Of a stretch of DNA of 45,462 nucleotides, positions 32,469 to 40,555 are shown in pieces. The notes below the pieces were generated by a model. That model did no database searches, had not been told where the DNA came from, and worked only from the letters and a program-made list of their open reading frames with translations. The stretch spans positions 1 through 45,462 of the forward strand of contig NZ_LYVQ01000021.1 in NCBI RefSeq assembly GCF_001984095.1, given 5' to 3'. Position numbers and translations under genes: made by a program. The number at the start of each line of letters is the position of its first letter. Within the stretch, counting starts at the first letter, position 1. Source of the stretch: Pelomonas sp. KK5. GTDB taxonomy: Bacteria; Pseudomonadota; Gammaproteobacteria; Burkholderiales; Burkholderiaceae_C.

Positions 32469-33128
32469 TCAGTTGGAACGACCGTTGAATTGGGTGAGGG
32501 CCGAGGGGGCGACCTGGGCGAGCCCGCCGTTCAGCGTCAGGATCGCGTTGCCGTCGCCGCCCAGGCGCACGCTGCTCAGCGTGGCGCCGATCTCGATGCC
32601 GGCGACTTCCTTGGTGTCGGTCTCCACGCGCACCGCGTAGTGGCCGGCCGTCACGCCGTACTTCGACGGATCGAGCGTGAAGGCGTTGTCGCCCGCGGAC
32701 AGGTTCGCCAGCGGGATGCGCTGCTCGACGCCGTCGCTGCCGGTCAGCACCAGCGCGCCGGCGGCGGCGCCGGCGGACAGCGTGAAGTGCGTGGCGACCG
32801 GCGTGCTGCCGAGGTTCAGCGAATCCACCTGCGCCTGCACCTGCGAGCCCACCTGGCCGCCCAGGGCCAGCATCTGCAGGCTGGCCATCATGCCGTTGCT
32901 GCTGCCGCCCTGGTCGGCCAGCTTCTGCAGCGCTTCCATCTGGCTCAGCTGCGTGAGCTGGTTGACGAAGGCGCTCGGGTCGCTGGGCGAGAGCGGATCC
33001 TGGTTCTTGATCTGCGCCACCAGCAGCGTGGTGAACATGTTCTGGATGTCGCTGCCGTTGGAGGCGATGGCGCCGTTGCTGCCGGAGGAGCCGCCCGACG
33101 TGTTGTTGTTGACCGCGGTCGTCGTCAT
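32469..33128 (-). CDS. flgD: Flagellar hook-capping protein FlgD
   Basis: 219 residues. The N-terminal disordered Ser/Asn-rich stretch is followed by the conserved MFTTLLVAQIKNQDPLSPSD and FVNQLTQLSQMEAL segments. The C-terminal beta part (VETDTKEVAGIEIGATLSSV) matches the FlgD Tudor-like domain. It is the scaffold at the hook tip during assembly and leaves when the hook is complete. Two bases separate it from the flgC stop. Confidence 0.95.
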   Translation of the reverse strand: MTTTAVNNNTSGGSSGSNGAIASNGSDIQNMFTTLLVAQIKNQDPLSPSDPSAFVNQLTQLSQMEALQKLADQGGSSNGMMASLQMLALGGQVGSQVQAQVDSLNLGSTPVATHFTLSAGAAAGALVLTGSDGVEQRIPLANLSAGDNAFTLDPSKYGVTAGHYAVRVETDTKEVAGIEIGATLSSVRLGGDGNAILTLNGGLAQVAPSALTQFNGRSN

Positions 33129-33130
33129 GA

Positions 33131-33535
33131 TCAGTTGTCTCCCAGCTTGAGCAGCGCGTTCTGCATCTGCTTGACGCGGCCCAGCACCTCGACATTGCTC
33201 TCGAAGGCGCGCGAGGCCGACAGCATGTCGGTCATCTCGGCCACCGGATTGACGTTCGGGTAATAGACCATGCCCTCCTCGTTGGCCAGCGGGTGGCCGG
33301 GTTCGTAGACCTGGCGCAGCGGCTCCTTGCTCTCGACCACGTCGAGCACCTGCACGCGGGCGCCGTTGTTGTCTCCACCGACGGCGGCGAAGACCGGCTT
33401 GCGCGCGTGGTAGGCATCGGCCTCGGTGCCCGAGGCGGACTGCGCGTTGGCGAGGTTGCTGGCGATCGTGTTCAGGCGCGTGGTCTGGGCCGACATGGCC
33501 GAGCCCGCGATCTGGCTGATGGCTTTGAATGACAT
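33131..33535 (-). CDS. flgC: Flagellar proximal rod protein FlgC
   Basis: 134 residues, the usual length. The N-terminus has QIAGSAMSAQTTRLNTIASN and LANAQSASGTEADAYHARKP; the middle has GHPLANEEGMVYYPNVNPV; the C-terminus has EMTDMLSASRAFESNVEVL. All are standard FlgC motifs. It is a component of the proximal rod. It starts three bases after the flgB stop. Confidence 0.97.
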   Translation of the reverse strand: MSFKAISQIAGSAMSAQTTRLNTIASNLANAQSASGTEADAYHARKPVFAAVGGDNNGARVQVLDVVESKEPLRQVYEPGHPLANEEGMVYYPNVNPVAEMTDMLSASRAFESNVEVLGRVKQMQNALLKLGDN

Positions 33536-33538
33536 GGC

Positions 33539-33907
33539 TTACTGTCCTTGGATGGCCTTGGCGAGGCCCTTCAGCTGGATGTTGAGGAACTGCAGGCTGG
33601 TGCCGAAGTCGGACGCGTTCTGCGAGAAGGCCGCCTGCTCGACGCCCAGCTCCACGGTGGAGCCGTCCTGCGCGGGGTGGAAGGGCACGCGGTACTTCAG
33701 GTCGTCGCCGCCTTCGGTATCGAGCGAAAGCGAACCGTCGCTGCTGCTGACGCGCTCGTTCAGCGCAGAGGCAAAATCGATGTCGCGCGCCTGGAAGCCG
33801 GGCGTGCTCTCATTGGCGATGTTGGACGCCAGGATCTTCGTCCGCTCGGCGCGCAGCTTCAGCGCCTCCGGGTGGATGCCGACCGCTTTGCTGAAATCGA
33901 TGCTCAT
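33539..33907 (-). CDS. flgB: Flagellar proximal rod protein FlgB
   Basis: 122 residues. The conserved RTKILASNIANESTPGFQAR and DIDFASALNE near the N-terminus and the C-terminal helix (FGTSLQFLNIQLKGLAKAI) define FlgB, the first rod protein on the MS ring side. GGAAGAG lies about 9 bases upstream. It is the first gene of the flgB-J run. Its start codon overlaps or abuts the start of the divergent flgA, so its promoter must lie inside flgA. Confidence 0.95.
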   Translation of the reverse strand: MSIDFSKAVGIHPEALKLRAERTKILASNIANESTPGFQARDIDFASALNERVSSSDGSLSLDTEGGDDLKYRVPFHPAQDGSTVELGVEQAAFSQNASDFGTSLQFLNIQLKGLAKAIQGQ

Positions 33908-34628
33908 CGTGTCTTTCTCTTCCCGTTTCTATTCAGTTGTTCTGCTGGCCGGCCTGGCCGGTGTCGCCCATGCCGCCACGCTGGAGGAGCAGGTGGCCGA
34001 GGCCGCGCGTGCCGCCCTCGTCGAGCAGGCGCAGCGCGAGGGCCTCGTCGAGCCGCAGGTGCAGGCGCGCGTGCTGCCTGCGCTGGGCAGCGCCGCCGCG
34101 CAGCGCCGTGCCGCGGCGCAGTGCGCGAAGCCCTGGGCCTTGCAGGCGCAGGACCTGCGCGCGGCCGGCCGCGTGCGTGTGCTGGCGAGTTGCCCGGGCA
34201 GCAATGCGCCGGCCCTGGATTTCGTCGTCAAGGCCGAGCTCAGCGCCGAGGTGCTGGTGGCGGCCACCGCCCTGCCCTCCGGCCGCGTGCTGGCCGAGAG
34301 CGACCTGCTGCGCGAGCGCCGCGACGTGGGACCTGACATGCTGTCCGATGCCGACGCCGTGACCGGTCAGGCACTGCGCAGCCCGCTGCGCGCCGGCCAG
34401 CCGATCAGCCGCCGGCAGCTCGCCGAGGCCATCGTCATCAAGCGCGGCGAGGCGGTGCGCATCGTCGCGCGCAACGGCGAGATCGAGGTGCAGGCCGCCG
34501 GCGAGGCGCTGGACGCCGGTGCCCGCGCCGCGACGATCCGCGTACGTAACGTCAATACCGGACGCATCATCAGCGCGCGCGTCGTCGGCCCGGGCGAGGT
34601 CGCGCCGGCCAGCCTGGCCGGTCAGTAG
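33900..34628 (+). CDS. flgA: Flagellar P-ring assembly chaperone FlgA
   Basis: 242 residues from ATG 33900, or 239 from GTG 33909; both start inside or next to the flgB start codon on the other strand and neither has a clear ribosome binding site. A signal peptide (FYSVVLLAGLAGVAHA) exports it to the periplasm. The C-terminal SAF/ChapFlgA domain shows LPSGRVLAESDLLRERRDV, LRSPLRAGQPISRRQL and VIKRGEAVRIVARNGEIEV. FlgA helps FlgI form the P ring. Two Cys at the N-terminal domain (QCAKPW, ASCPG) are typical. It is the only plus-strand gene in this 21-kb flagellar block and ends five bases before the convergent muramidase gene. Confidence 0.93.
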   Translation: MLIVSFSSRFYSVVLLAGLAGVAHAATLEEQVAEAARAALVEQAQREGLVEPQVQARVLPALGSAAAQRRAAAQCAKPWALQAQDLRAAGRVRVLASCPGSNAPALDFVVKAELSAEVLVAATALPSGRVLAESDLLRERRDVGPDMLSDADAVTGQALRSPLRAGQPISRRQLAEAIVIKRGEAVRIVARNGEIEVQAAGEALDAGARAATIRVRNVNTGRIISARVVGPGEVAPASLAGQ

Positions 34629-34633
34629 CGGGC

Positions 34634-35278
34634 TCATTTGCTGCCACCTGCCTGGATGCGCGCGGCCACGCGGGCCAGCTTGTCGGCATAGGCCGGGTCG
34701 GTGGCGTAGCCGCCGCGCTGCAGCGCCTGACCGTAGGCCGCTGCGTTGCTGCCGGACTGCAGGGCCGCCTGGTAGCGCGGGTTGCCGGCCAGCAGCTGGG
34801 TCAGGTCGCGGAACGACGCCGCGGCATCCGGATAGGCGCGGAAGGCCTCGCTCTTCTGCACGGGCTCGCCCTGCTCGAACTCGGTCGTCATCGCCTCCTT
34901 GGTCTCGCCCTTCCAGGACGGACCGGCCTTGATGCCGAAGAGGTTGTTGCCGTTGCGGGCCTTGCCCCAGCCGGACTCCAGCGCGGCCTGGGCCGAGAGC
35001 ACGTCAGGCGCCACACCCAGCTTCGCGCCGGCCTCGCGGGCCAGCGGGGCGATGCGGTCGAGAAAGGCCTGCTGCTCGGCGTTCGTGGGCTCCGGGGTCG
35101 GCAACTCGGCGGCGGGCATGGCACGCGGCGCCGAGGCCGGCGAGCCGTTCTCGATGAAGCCCAGCACCTCGTTGTGCAGCTGCTGGTAGAAGCCGCTGCT
35201 CCCGTTGCCGGTCGGCGTCGTCCGCTCGCTGCGACCCGCCAGCGGCAGGAAGCCGAAATCAGCGTTCAGCATAGACAT
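34634..35278 (-). CDS. Stand-alone flagellar muramidase (FlgJ-type glucosaminidase domain)
   Basis: 214 residues. Residues 1-65 are a Pro-rich linker without a signal peptide, so export through the flagellar secretion system is likely. Residues 68-214 are a GH73 glucosaminidase domain: FLDRIAPLAREAGAKLGVAP, AQAALESGWGKARNGNNLFG with the catalytic Glu101, then IKAGPSW and a C-terminal RYQAAL with YATDPAYADKL. This is the second half of a typical FlgJ, which opens the peptidoglycan for the rod. The rod-cap half is a separate gene at 27527-27823. It overlaps flgN by 20 bases; an ATG two codons later is an alternative start. Confidence 0.92.
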   Translation of the reverse strand: MSMLNADFGFLPLAGRSERTTPTGNGSSGFYQQLHNEVLGFIENGSPASAPRAMPAAELPTPEPTNAEQQAFLDRIAPLAREAGAKLGVAPDVLSAQAALESGWGKARNGNNLFGIKAGPSWKGETKEAMTTEFEQGEPVQKSEAFRAYPDAAASFRDLTQLLAGNPRYQAALQSGSNAAAYGQALQRGGYATDPAYADKLARVAARIQAGGSK

Positions 35279-35684
35279 GCTCCTCGGTGCCCAGCAACTG
35301 CTGCATCAGCGCGTGCTGCTCGACGATCAGCTCGCCGTTGCGCTTGTTCAGCGCCTTGCACTGGCGCACCTGCAGCTCCAGCGCGTCCCAGGCCTCGCGC
35401 ATCACGCGGGCAGCGGTGGCCGGCAGGCGCTCGAACAGCGTCGTCATCGAGGGCTCGGTCTTTGGCCCCAGCAGCCGGCTCACCAGCTCCACGCGCAGGC
35501 GGCGCTGCTCGTCCAGCTGCACGGTCAGCGCGGTGATGCGCGCGGCCAGCTTCTCCAGGGCCTGCGAGCGCTGCTGCGCGATGGCGGCCAGTTGCTCGTC
35601 CAGCAGCTCCTGCAGCAGCAGGTAGCTGCGCTGGTCGGCCTGCAGGCCCAGCAGCAGCTGGCGCAGCAGTTCGGCACTGCTCAT
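35259..35684 (-). CDS. flgN: FlgN-type flagellar export chaperone
   Basis: 141 residues, almost wholly alpha-helical with heptad-like Leu patterns (LLRQLLLGLQADQRSYLLLQ, LLDEQLAAIAQQRSQALEKL) and a C-terminal helix (CKALNKRNGELIVEQHALMQ) containing the N.rNg.li motif of FlgN. FlgN binds FlgK and FlgL in the cytoplasm and guides them to the export gate. It shares one base with the flgM stop, the usual flgM-flgN pairing. Confidence 0.85.
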   Translation of the reverse strand: MSSAELLRQLLLGLQADQRSYLLLQELLDEQLAAIAQQRSQALEKLAARITALTVQLDEQRRLRVELVSRLLGPKTEPSMTTLFERLPATAARVMREAWDALELQVRQCKALNKRNGELIVEQHALMQQLLGTEEHVYAER

Positions 35685-35959
35685 CAGGAACGGCCTCCGT
35701 GATAGCGCTGGATCAGCGCGGCGAGGCGGCCGGCATCGAACCTGATCTCGCCGCGGGCCAGCGCATCGCGCAGCTCGGCGACACGGGCGCTGTCGATCTC
35801 GTCGGGCTGCCTGGCCAGCGCCTCGCGGGCGGGCTTCAGCAACGCGGATTCGGCGGCGCTGGCGCGGTCCACTTCCGGGGCGGCGCTCACGGGAGCGGCG
35901 CTCGCCACCGGCGCGGCCGCGGCCACCGCAGGCGCCATGCTGTTGCCGTTGATCTTCAT
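35684..35959 (-). CDS. flgM: Anti-sigma-28 factor FlgM
   Basis: 91 residues from ATG 35959 (MKINGNSMAP, a typical FlgM start); an upstream ATG at 35992 that overlaps the motB stop (ATGA) would add 11 residues. The N-terminal half is Ala/Pro/Val-rich and probably unfolded. The C-terminal half (DEIDSARVAELRDALARGEI, RFDAGRLAALIQRYHG) is the helical sigma-28-binding region. FlgM holds FliA inactive until the hook is complete, then is exported. Its presence with its own fliA supports autonomous late-gene control in this locus. Confidence 0.88.
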   Translation of the reverse strand: MKINGNSMAPAVAAAAPVASAAPVSAAPEVDRASAAESALLKPAREALARQPDEIDSARVAELRDALARGEIRFDAGRLAALIQRYHGGRS

Positions 35960-35988
35960 GCTGCGTTCACCCTTGTTGTTCGTTGTCT

Positions 35989-36972
35989 TCATGGCTGCCT
36001 GCCCTGGTTCAGCAGGGCCGCGCCGGCCGGGCCGCTCGCATCCAGGCCCTCGGCCACCGGCCACGATTGCGCCGGCGCGCCGAACATCGACGCAAAGGCC
36101 TTCGCCTGCGCGGAGGTCAGCACCAGCAGCTCGATGCGGCGGTTGCGGGCCGCGTTCGGATGCACCGGATCCAGCGGCGCGCGTTCGGCCATGCCGGCCA
36201 CCTGCAGCACGCTACCCGCGGGCATGCCGCCCTCCAGCAGGTGCAGCCGCGCGGCCATCGCGCGGTGACTGGACAGGGCGGCGTTGGAGAAGCCGGTGGC
36301 GCCGGCGTCCACATAGGGCGTGGCGTCGGTGTGGCCGATGATGCTCAGCTGGTTCTCGATCTGCGCGAACACCGGGCCCAGCTTGCGCAGCAGGGCCTTG
36401 AAACGCGGACTGGGCATGGCGCTGCCGCGCTCGAACATGCCGGCCTCGTCGGTGTCGTGCAGCATCAGGCGCAGGCCCTGCGGCGTGACGATGCCCTGCA
36501 CGTTGTTGGCCAGGCCCTCGGCGGCGGCCATGCGCTCGATCAGGCGCGACAGCTCCTTCATGTCGGCCGGCGTTTCGTAGCGCGACTTGCTCAGGCGCGG
36601 GTCGGCGTCGGGGTGCTCGGTGTCGCTGCTCTGCTGGGACTTGCCCTGCACCGGCTTCTCGCCGTGGGCCGGCACCGGATTGCGCTCGATCATGCTGCCG
36701 CGCGAGCCGGCGGCCAGCGAGTTGGTCAGGCCGTTGCCCTCTTCCACCAGGTTGGCGCCGGCCGAGCGCAGCACCTCCTGCATGCGCTCGCTCTGACGCG
36801 AGGCCAGCAGCCACAGCACCAGGAACAGGCACAGCAGGGCCAGGCAGAAGTCCGCGAAGGCGACCTTCCAGGCGCCGCCATGGGCCTCTTCCTCGTGGCG
36901 GCGGCCGCCGCGCTTGACGATGGTGGCGTGGCCCTCGTGGGCCTTGCCGGCCAGCTTCAGCTCAGGCTGCAC
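35989..36972 (-). CDS. motB: Flagellar stator protein MotB (LafU-type)
   Basis: 327 residues from GTG 36972, which overlaps the motA stop by 11 bases; an upstream ATG would only read through motA. Residues about 30-55 (GGAWKVAFADFCLALLCLF, LVLWLLAS) hold the single membrane helix with the essential proton-binding Asp. The periplasmic OmpA-like domain has NQLSIIGHTDATPYVD, FSNAALSSHRA and NRRIELLVL, which anchor the stator to peptidoglycan. The Asp-containing motif fits a proton-driven stator. Its partner motA is directly upstream. Confidence 0.93.
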   Translation of the reverse strand: MQPELKLAGKAHEGHATIVKRGGRRHEEEAHGGAWKVAFADFCLALLCLFLVLWLLASRQSERMQEVLRSAGANLVEEGNGLTNSLAAGSRGSMIERNPVPAHGEKPVQGKSQQSSDTEHPDADPRLSKSRYETPADMKELSRLIERMAAAEGLANNVQGIVTPQGLRLMLHDTDEAGMFERGSAMPSPRFKALLRKLGPVFAQIENQLSIIGHTDATPYVDAGATGFSNAALSSHRAMAARLHLLEGGMPAGSVLQVAGMAERAPLDPVHPNAARNRRIELLVLTSAQAKAFASMFGAPAQSWPVAEGLDASGPAGAALLNQGRQP

Positions 36973-37894
36973 GGCGCTCTCCAGGCTCGCGGTCGGTGGC
37001 GCGGCGGCGCGGCGTGGCCTCGGCATCGCCGGGGTTCTGCATGCGGTCGATCCACTGCTCCAGCTGGGCGAAGCTCGGCTTGATGTTCAGCTGCACCAGG
37101 CGGCGGCCCGCGTCGATGGCCAGCAGCGCCGGCTTGCCGGCCACGTGGGTCACCAGCACGACCTTGACCGACTCCAGCGCGGCCAGCTCCTCGTTGACCA
37201 GCTGCTTCATCATGTTGGACAGCGGGTCCAGCACCGCGTAGCAGAAGAAGATGCCGATGAAGGTGCCCACCATGGCGGCGGCCACCATCAGCGCGATCTC
37301 GCCGCTGCCTGCCCCGTCGGCCACCGAGCTCATCGCCATCACGATGCCCAGCACCGCGGCCAGGATGCCGAAGCCCGGCATCGCCTCGGCGATCTTGTGC
37401 AGGCTCTTGGCCGGCTGCGCCATCTCGTCGTGGATGGCCTCCAGCTCCTGCTCCAGCACGCCTTCGAGTTCGTGGGCGTTGATCTTGCCCATGGCCATCA
37501 GGCGGAAGTTGTCGACGATGAAGTGCAGCAGCTTGGGCTCGGCCAGGATCAAGGGGTAGCGCTTGAACAGCACCGACTCCTGCGGCGCCTCGACGTGCGC
37601 GTCCAGCGCCTTCAGGCCGCCGGCGGCGGTCTGCAGCAGCTCGTACATCAGCAGCAGCAGCTGGCGCTGGAACTCCTGGCCGTTCTTCTTCTTCGGCGTC
37701 AGCACCTTGCGCAGCTGCAGCACCATCTCGGCCAGCACGTGCTTGGGGTTGCCCAGCACGATGGCGCCCAGGCCAGCGCCGACGATGATGACCAGCTCCA
37801 CCGGCTGCCAGATCACGGCGAAGCTGCCGCCATGGAAGAAGAAGCCGCCGAAGACGCAGCCCAGGACGATGACGATGCCGATGAACGGTTGCAT
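36962..37894 (-). CDS. motA: Flagellar stator protein MotA (LafT-type)
   Basis: 310 residues with four transmembrane segments: two near the N-terminus (FIGIVIVLGCVFGGFFFHGG and VELVIIVGAGLGAIVLGNP) and two after residue 170 (GFGILAAVLGIVMAM, MVGTFIGIFFCYAVLDPLSN). The cytoplasmic loop carries charged residues for FliG contact (AHELEGVLEQELEAIHDE), and AMPGFG has the conserved Pro. The C-terminal tail is basic. It forms the proton channel with MotB and drives rotation. It starts 12 bases after fliA. Confidence 0.95.
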   Translation of the reverse strand: MQPFIGIVIVLGCVFGGFFFHGGSFAVIWQPVELVIIVGAGLGAIVLGNPKHVLAEMVLQLRKVLTPKKKNGQEFQRQLLLLMYELLQTAAGGLKALDAHVEAPQESVLFKRYPLILAEPKLLHFIVDNFRLMAMGKINAHELEGVLEQELEAIHDEMAQPAKSLHKIAEAMPGFGILAAVLGIVMAMSSVADGAGSGEIALMVAAAMVGTFIGIFFCYAVLDPLSNMMKQLVNEELAALESVKVVLVTHVAGKPALLAIDAGRRLVQLNIKPSFAQLEQWIDRMQNPGDAEATPRRRATDREPGERRAA

Positions 37895-37906
37895 GGCAGT
37901 AATCCG

Positions 37907-38617
37907 TTAGTTCGACGGCTGGAGGAAGACCTTCATCTTCCTCAGCGCGCCCTTGTTGATCTGCGAGACGCGGGCCTCGGTGAGGTCCAGCACCGCCGCG
38001 ATTTCCTTCAGGTTCAGCTCGTACTCGTAGTACAGCTGGACCACCTTCTGTTCGCGCGCGTCGAGCGCGGTCAGCGCCTGCTCGAGGCTGCGGCGCACCA
38101 TCAGCTGCTGCTCGGGCGACTGCATGTCGCTCGCCACGTTGCTGAGCTCCTGCACCAGCTCGTCGAAGCTGGCCAGCTCCTCGGCGCCCTCGTCCTGCTG
38201 CCAGGCGAGGTAGGCCTCGGCGGTGATGCCCAGCGCCTTGATGATCTCGGCCTCGGCCGGCTCGCGGCCCAGCTTGCGGCGCAGCTCGCGCACGCCGTCG
38301 CGCAGCTTGTGGCTCTCCTGGCGCACCGAGCGCGGGCGCCAGTCCTGGCGGCGCAGCTCGTCGAGGATGGCGCCGCGCACCCGCAGCGCGGCGAAGGCGC
38401 CGAAGCCCTCGTCCGGCGCGCCGTAGCGGCGCAGCGCTTCCAAGAGGCCCATCAGGCCCACCTGCTCCATGTCCTCGCGGTCCATGATCGCGCTGACCTG
38501 GCTCTTCAGCTGGCGCACGACCCGCTTGACCAGCGGCGCATAGGCGGCGAGCACCTGGCTCTCGTCGTGCGCGCTGGCCGCGGGGGCGGCGACAGCATAG
38601 GAGGTCTGCATCAGCAT
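37907..38617 (-). CDS. fliA: Flagellar sigma factor FliA (sigma-28, LafS-type)
   Basis: 236 residues. Region 2 (YAPLVKRVVRQLKSQVSAIM, DREDMEQVGLMGLLEALRRY, FAALRVRGAILDELRRQDW) has the conserved RGAILDELR motif of sigma-28. Region 3 follows (LGREPAEAEIIKALGI), and region 4 (LYYEYELNLKEIAAVLDLTE, ARVSQINKGALRKMK) is the -35-binding helix-turn-helix. It directs late flagellar transcription and is controlled by FlgM, encoded three genes downstream. Position between fliL and motA matches lafS in lateral systems. A 141-base gap with repeats precedes it. Confidence 0.95.
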   Translation of the reverse strand: MLMQTSYAVAAPAASAHDESQVLAAYAPLVKRVVRQLKSQVSAIMDREDMEQVGLMGLLEALRRYGAPDEGFGAFAALRVRGAILDELRRQDWRPRSVRQESHKLRDGVRELRRKLGREPAEAEIIKALGITAEAYLAWQQDEGAEELASFDELVQELSNVASDMQSPEQQLMVRRSLEQALTALDAREQKVVQLYYEYELNLKEIAAVLDLTEARVSQINKGALRKMKVFLQPSN

Positions 38618-38710
38618 CTCAGGCTCCAGTCCCGCCGTGCAGCAGATTCGACGCGACCGCGCGATCCAGCCGAGCGACCGCCGCCGATCCGGCTCTGCCG
38701 GTCGGCTGGC

Positions 38711-38753
38711 GGTGCCCCCTTGAGGGGGCGCGCGAAGCGCGTAGGGGGTGGGC
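38711..38753 (+). repeat. Dispersed hairpin repeat in the fliL-fliA gap
   Basis: Two consecutive hairpins: GCCCCC-TTGA-GGGGGC (38714-38729) and GCGC-GAA-GCGC (38730-38740), followed by GTAGGGGGTGGG. This matches a very common short interspersed repeat of Burkholderiales genomes (from memory). A third possible fold (about 38667-38710) lies beside it. It may limit readthrough from fliL into fliA. Confidence 0.6.
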
Positions 38754-38758
38754 CATGT

Positions 38759-39220
38759 TCACTCGATGATCAGCTTGCCGATCAGCGCTTCGGCGAACGG
38801 CGCCTCGCGGTGCTCGGCCGCATAGGCCTCGCCGTAGGCCTTGTTCAGCTCGTCGGCGAACTGCTCCACCGTCATCGCCGTGGCGGCCTCGACCGTGTAG
38901 TTCGACAGCGCCTTCACCGCCACCGTGCGCAGCAGCGGCAGGTGGTCCTTGGTGCGCTTCTCGTGCTCGGGCAGGGCCTTGAACACGAGGTCGATCGCCA
39001 TGTAGTGCGTGACCGCCTCGCCACGCTGGTTGCGCAGCATGATCAGCACCTTGTCCAGGCTGACGTAGCGGTAGTCGGGGCCGGGCTTCGGCGCCTCGAC
39101 CTGCTGCGCTTCCTCGGGCTTGGCCTTGGGCTTCAGCGCCCACCAGACGGCGGCGCCGGTGGCACCGGCCAGCAGCAGGCTGACGATGGCGACGAGAAGA
39201 AGGGTCTTGGTCTTGCTCAT
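38759..39220 (-). CDS. fliL: Flagellar basal-body-associated protein FliL
   Basis: 153 residues. An N-terminal membrane helix (LLLVAIVSLLLAGATGAAVWW) is followed by a Pro/Glu linker and the periplasmic FliL domain (YVSLDKVLIMLRNQRGEAVT, HYMAIDLVFKAL, LPLLRTVAVKALSNYTVE) with a C-terminal GKLIIE. FliL surrounds the stator and supports torque. Its place between fliK and fliA corresponds to lafF in lateral systems. Confidence 0.9.
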   Translation of the reverse strand: MSKTKTLLLVAIVSLLLAGATGAAVWWALKPKAKPEEAQQVEAPKPGPDYRYVSLDKVLIMLRNQRGEAVTHYMAIDLVFKALPEHEKRTKDHLPLLRTVAVKALSNYTVEAATAMTVEQFADELNKAYGEAYAAEHREAPFAEALIGKLIIE

Positions 39221-39227
39221 GGGCTTC

Positions 39228-40244
39228 TTAGCTCAGGGCGAACGGGGTGTCGGCCGCGTCGGTGGTGGTGTCCCAGGCGCGGCCCGGGCGGCGCTGCTGG
39301 TGCTGCTCGGCCTGGCCCTGCGAGGACGAGCGCGAGCCATCGCCACGCGAGCCGCTCGCCGACGAAGAAGCCTCCGACGCGACCTGCACGCTGACCTCGC
39401 CGCCCTGGCGCTGCTGCACCAGGTTCCAGCGCATGCCTTCGCTGATCTGCTGCAGCTGGTGGCGCACCTCGCCATGGGTGGCGCTCAGCTGCACCTGCAG
39501 CGCGCCGCCGTCGAGCTGGCGGATGGCGATGTCCACCCGGCCCATCTGCGGCGGTTCCAGGCGGATCGTGGCGGTCTCGCTGCGCGCGGCGAGCTGCAGC
39601 TGGATGCGGTCGCCCAGCGCCTGCAGCAGCGGCGACTGCCATTGCTGGGGCTCGCCCTGGGGGAGATGCACCGTCGTCGCGGACTTGACATCCTGCGGAG
39701 ACGACAGCGCAGCGGCAAGGCCCGGTGCGAAAGCGGCGAGATCGGGGGTGTCGGCCTCGGCTGCCTTGACGGTCGTGACCGGGGTCAGGTCTTGAGCAGC
39801 CGGCGCGGTGCGCACGGCGGCTGGCGCGGCGACCTCCGGCGCCGCAGTCGGCAGCGGCTGGGCGGCGGCCTCGGGCAGTTGCGGCACGGCGGCCAGCTGC
39901 GGCAACGGAGCAGGCGTCGCCGGCAGCACGGCCGCGTCGGTCTTCTCGCGCTCCTCGTCGGGCTTCGCCGCGGCGGGCATCAGCGCCTGCAGTTGCTGCA
40001 GGGCCAGCGCGAGGGCCTGCGGCAGGTCCTGCGCCTCGGGTGCGGCCGTCGTCGGCAGGGCCGGCTCGGCTGCCTCCTGCGGCAGCGGCAGCTCGGGCTG
40101 CGGCTGCGCCACCAGCAGCTGCGCGGGAAAGCGCGGCTGGCCGGCGGCGTCCTGCGCGCCCGGCTGCACGCTCACCTGCACGCCTGGCTGGGCGGCGGCG
40201 ACCGGGGCCGCGTCGGCCTGTTGCAGCTTCGTCGTCGTGATCAT
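39228..40244 (-). CDS. fliK: Flagellar hook-length control protein FliK
   Basis: 338 residues. The first 220 are Ala/Pro/Gln-rich and low in complexity, as expected of the ruler part. The C-terminal domain (ARSETATIRLEPPQMGRVDI, AIRQLDGGALQVQLSATHGE, VRHQLQQISEGMRW) is the Flg_hook domain that switches export specificity when the hook is long enough. A Ser/Arg-rich tail follows. The start overlaps the fliT-like stop by 4 bases. It corresponds to lafE in lateral loci. Confidence 0.9.
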   Translation of the reverse strand: MITTTKLQQADAAPVAAAQPGVQVSVQPGAQDAAGQPRFPAQLLVAQPQPELPLPQEAAEPALPTTAAPEAQDLPQALALALQQLQALMPAAAKPDEEREKTDAAVLPATPAPLPQLAAVPQLPEAAAQPLPTAAPEVAAPAAVRTAPAAQDLTPVTTVKAAEADTPDLAAFAPGLAAALSSPQDVKSATTVHLPQGEPQQWQSPLLQALGDRIQLQLAARSETATIRLEPPQMGRVDIAIRQLDGGALQVQLSATHGEVRHQLQQISEGMRWNLVQQRQGGEVSVQVASEASSSASGSRGDGSRSSSQGQAEQHQQRRPGRAWDTTTDAADTPFALS

Positions 40245-40555
40245 TGTGTGCTGTCTCCCCAGCCACTGCTCTGCGAATAGGCCTGCCAGCGGCCGTGCTG
40301 GCTGTTGATGCGGGCGAGGGTGTGGCCCAGCGTGGCGAGCTCGGCGTCGCACTGGCGCACGACCGTCGCGTGCACGGCCTTCAGCCGCACCAGCGCCTGC
40401 AGCGCCTCGGCGCTCCAGGCCGCATCGACGGGCACACCGGCCAGCAGCGCGGCGACCTCGCCGTCCAGCCGTTTGACGGCTGCCCACTCGCGGCGCGCCA
40501 GCGCCTGCTGCAGGCGCAGCACGAGCTGGTTCAGGCGAACCGGGAGATCAGCCAC
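40241..40555 (-). CDS. FliT-like (LafD-type) flagellar chaperone, putative
   Basis: 104 residues from GTG 40555, overlapping fliS by 8 bases. It is alpha-helical throughout (RLNQLVLRLQQALARREWAA, VKRLDGEVAALLAG, LQALVRLKAVHATVVRQCDA). The length, helical nature, and position just after fliS match FliT, the export chaperone of FliD, but sequence similarity in this family is too weak to see by eye. It is translationally coupled with fliK through a 4-base overlap. Confidence 0.65.
   Translation of the reverse strand: MADLPVRLNQLVLRLQQALARREWAAVKRLDGEVAALLAGVPVDAAWSAEALQALVRLKAVHATVVRQCDAELATLGHTLARINSQHGRWQAYSQSSGWGDSTQ

Noticed and set aside
36914-39394. 826-codon plus-strand frame over motA, fliA and fliL
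   Set aside because: It crosses three clear minus-strand genes and has a shadow-frame composition.
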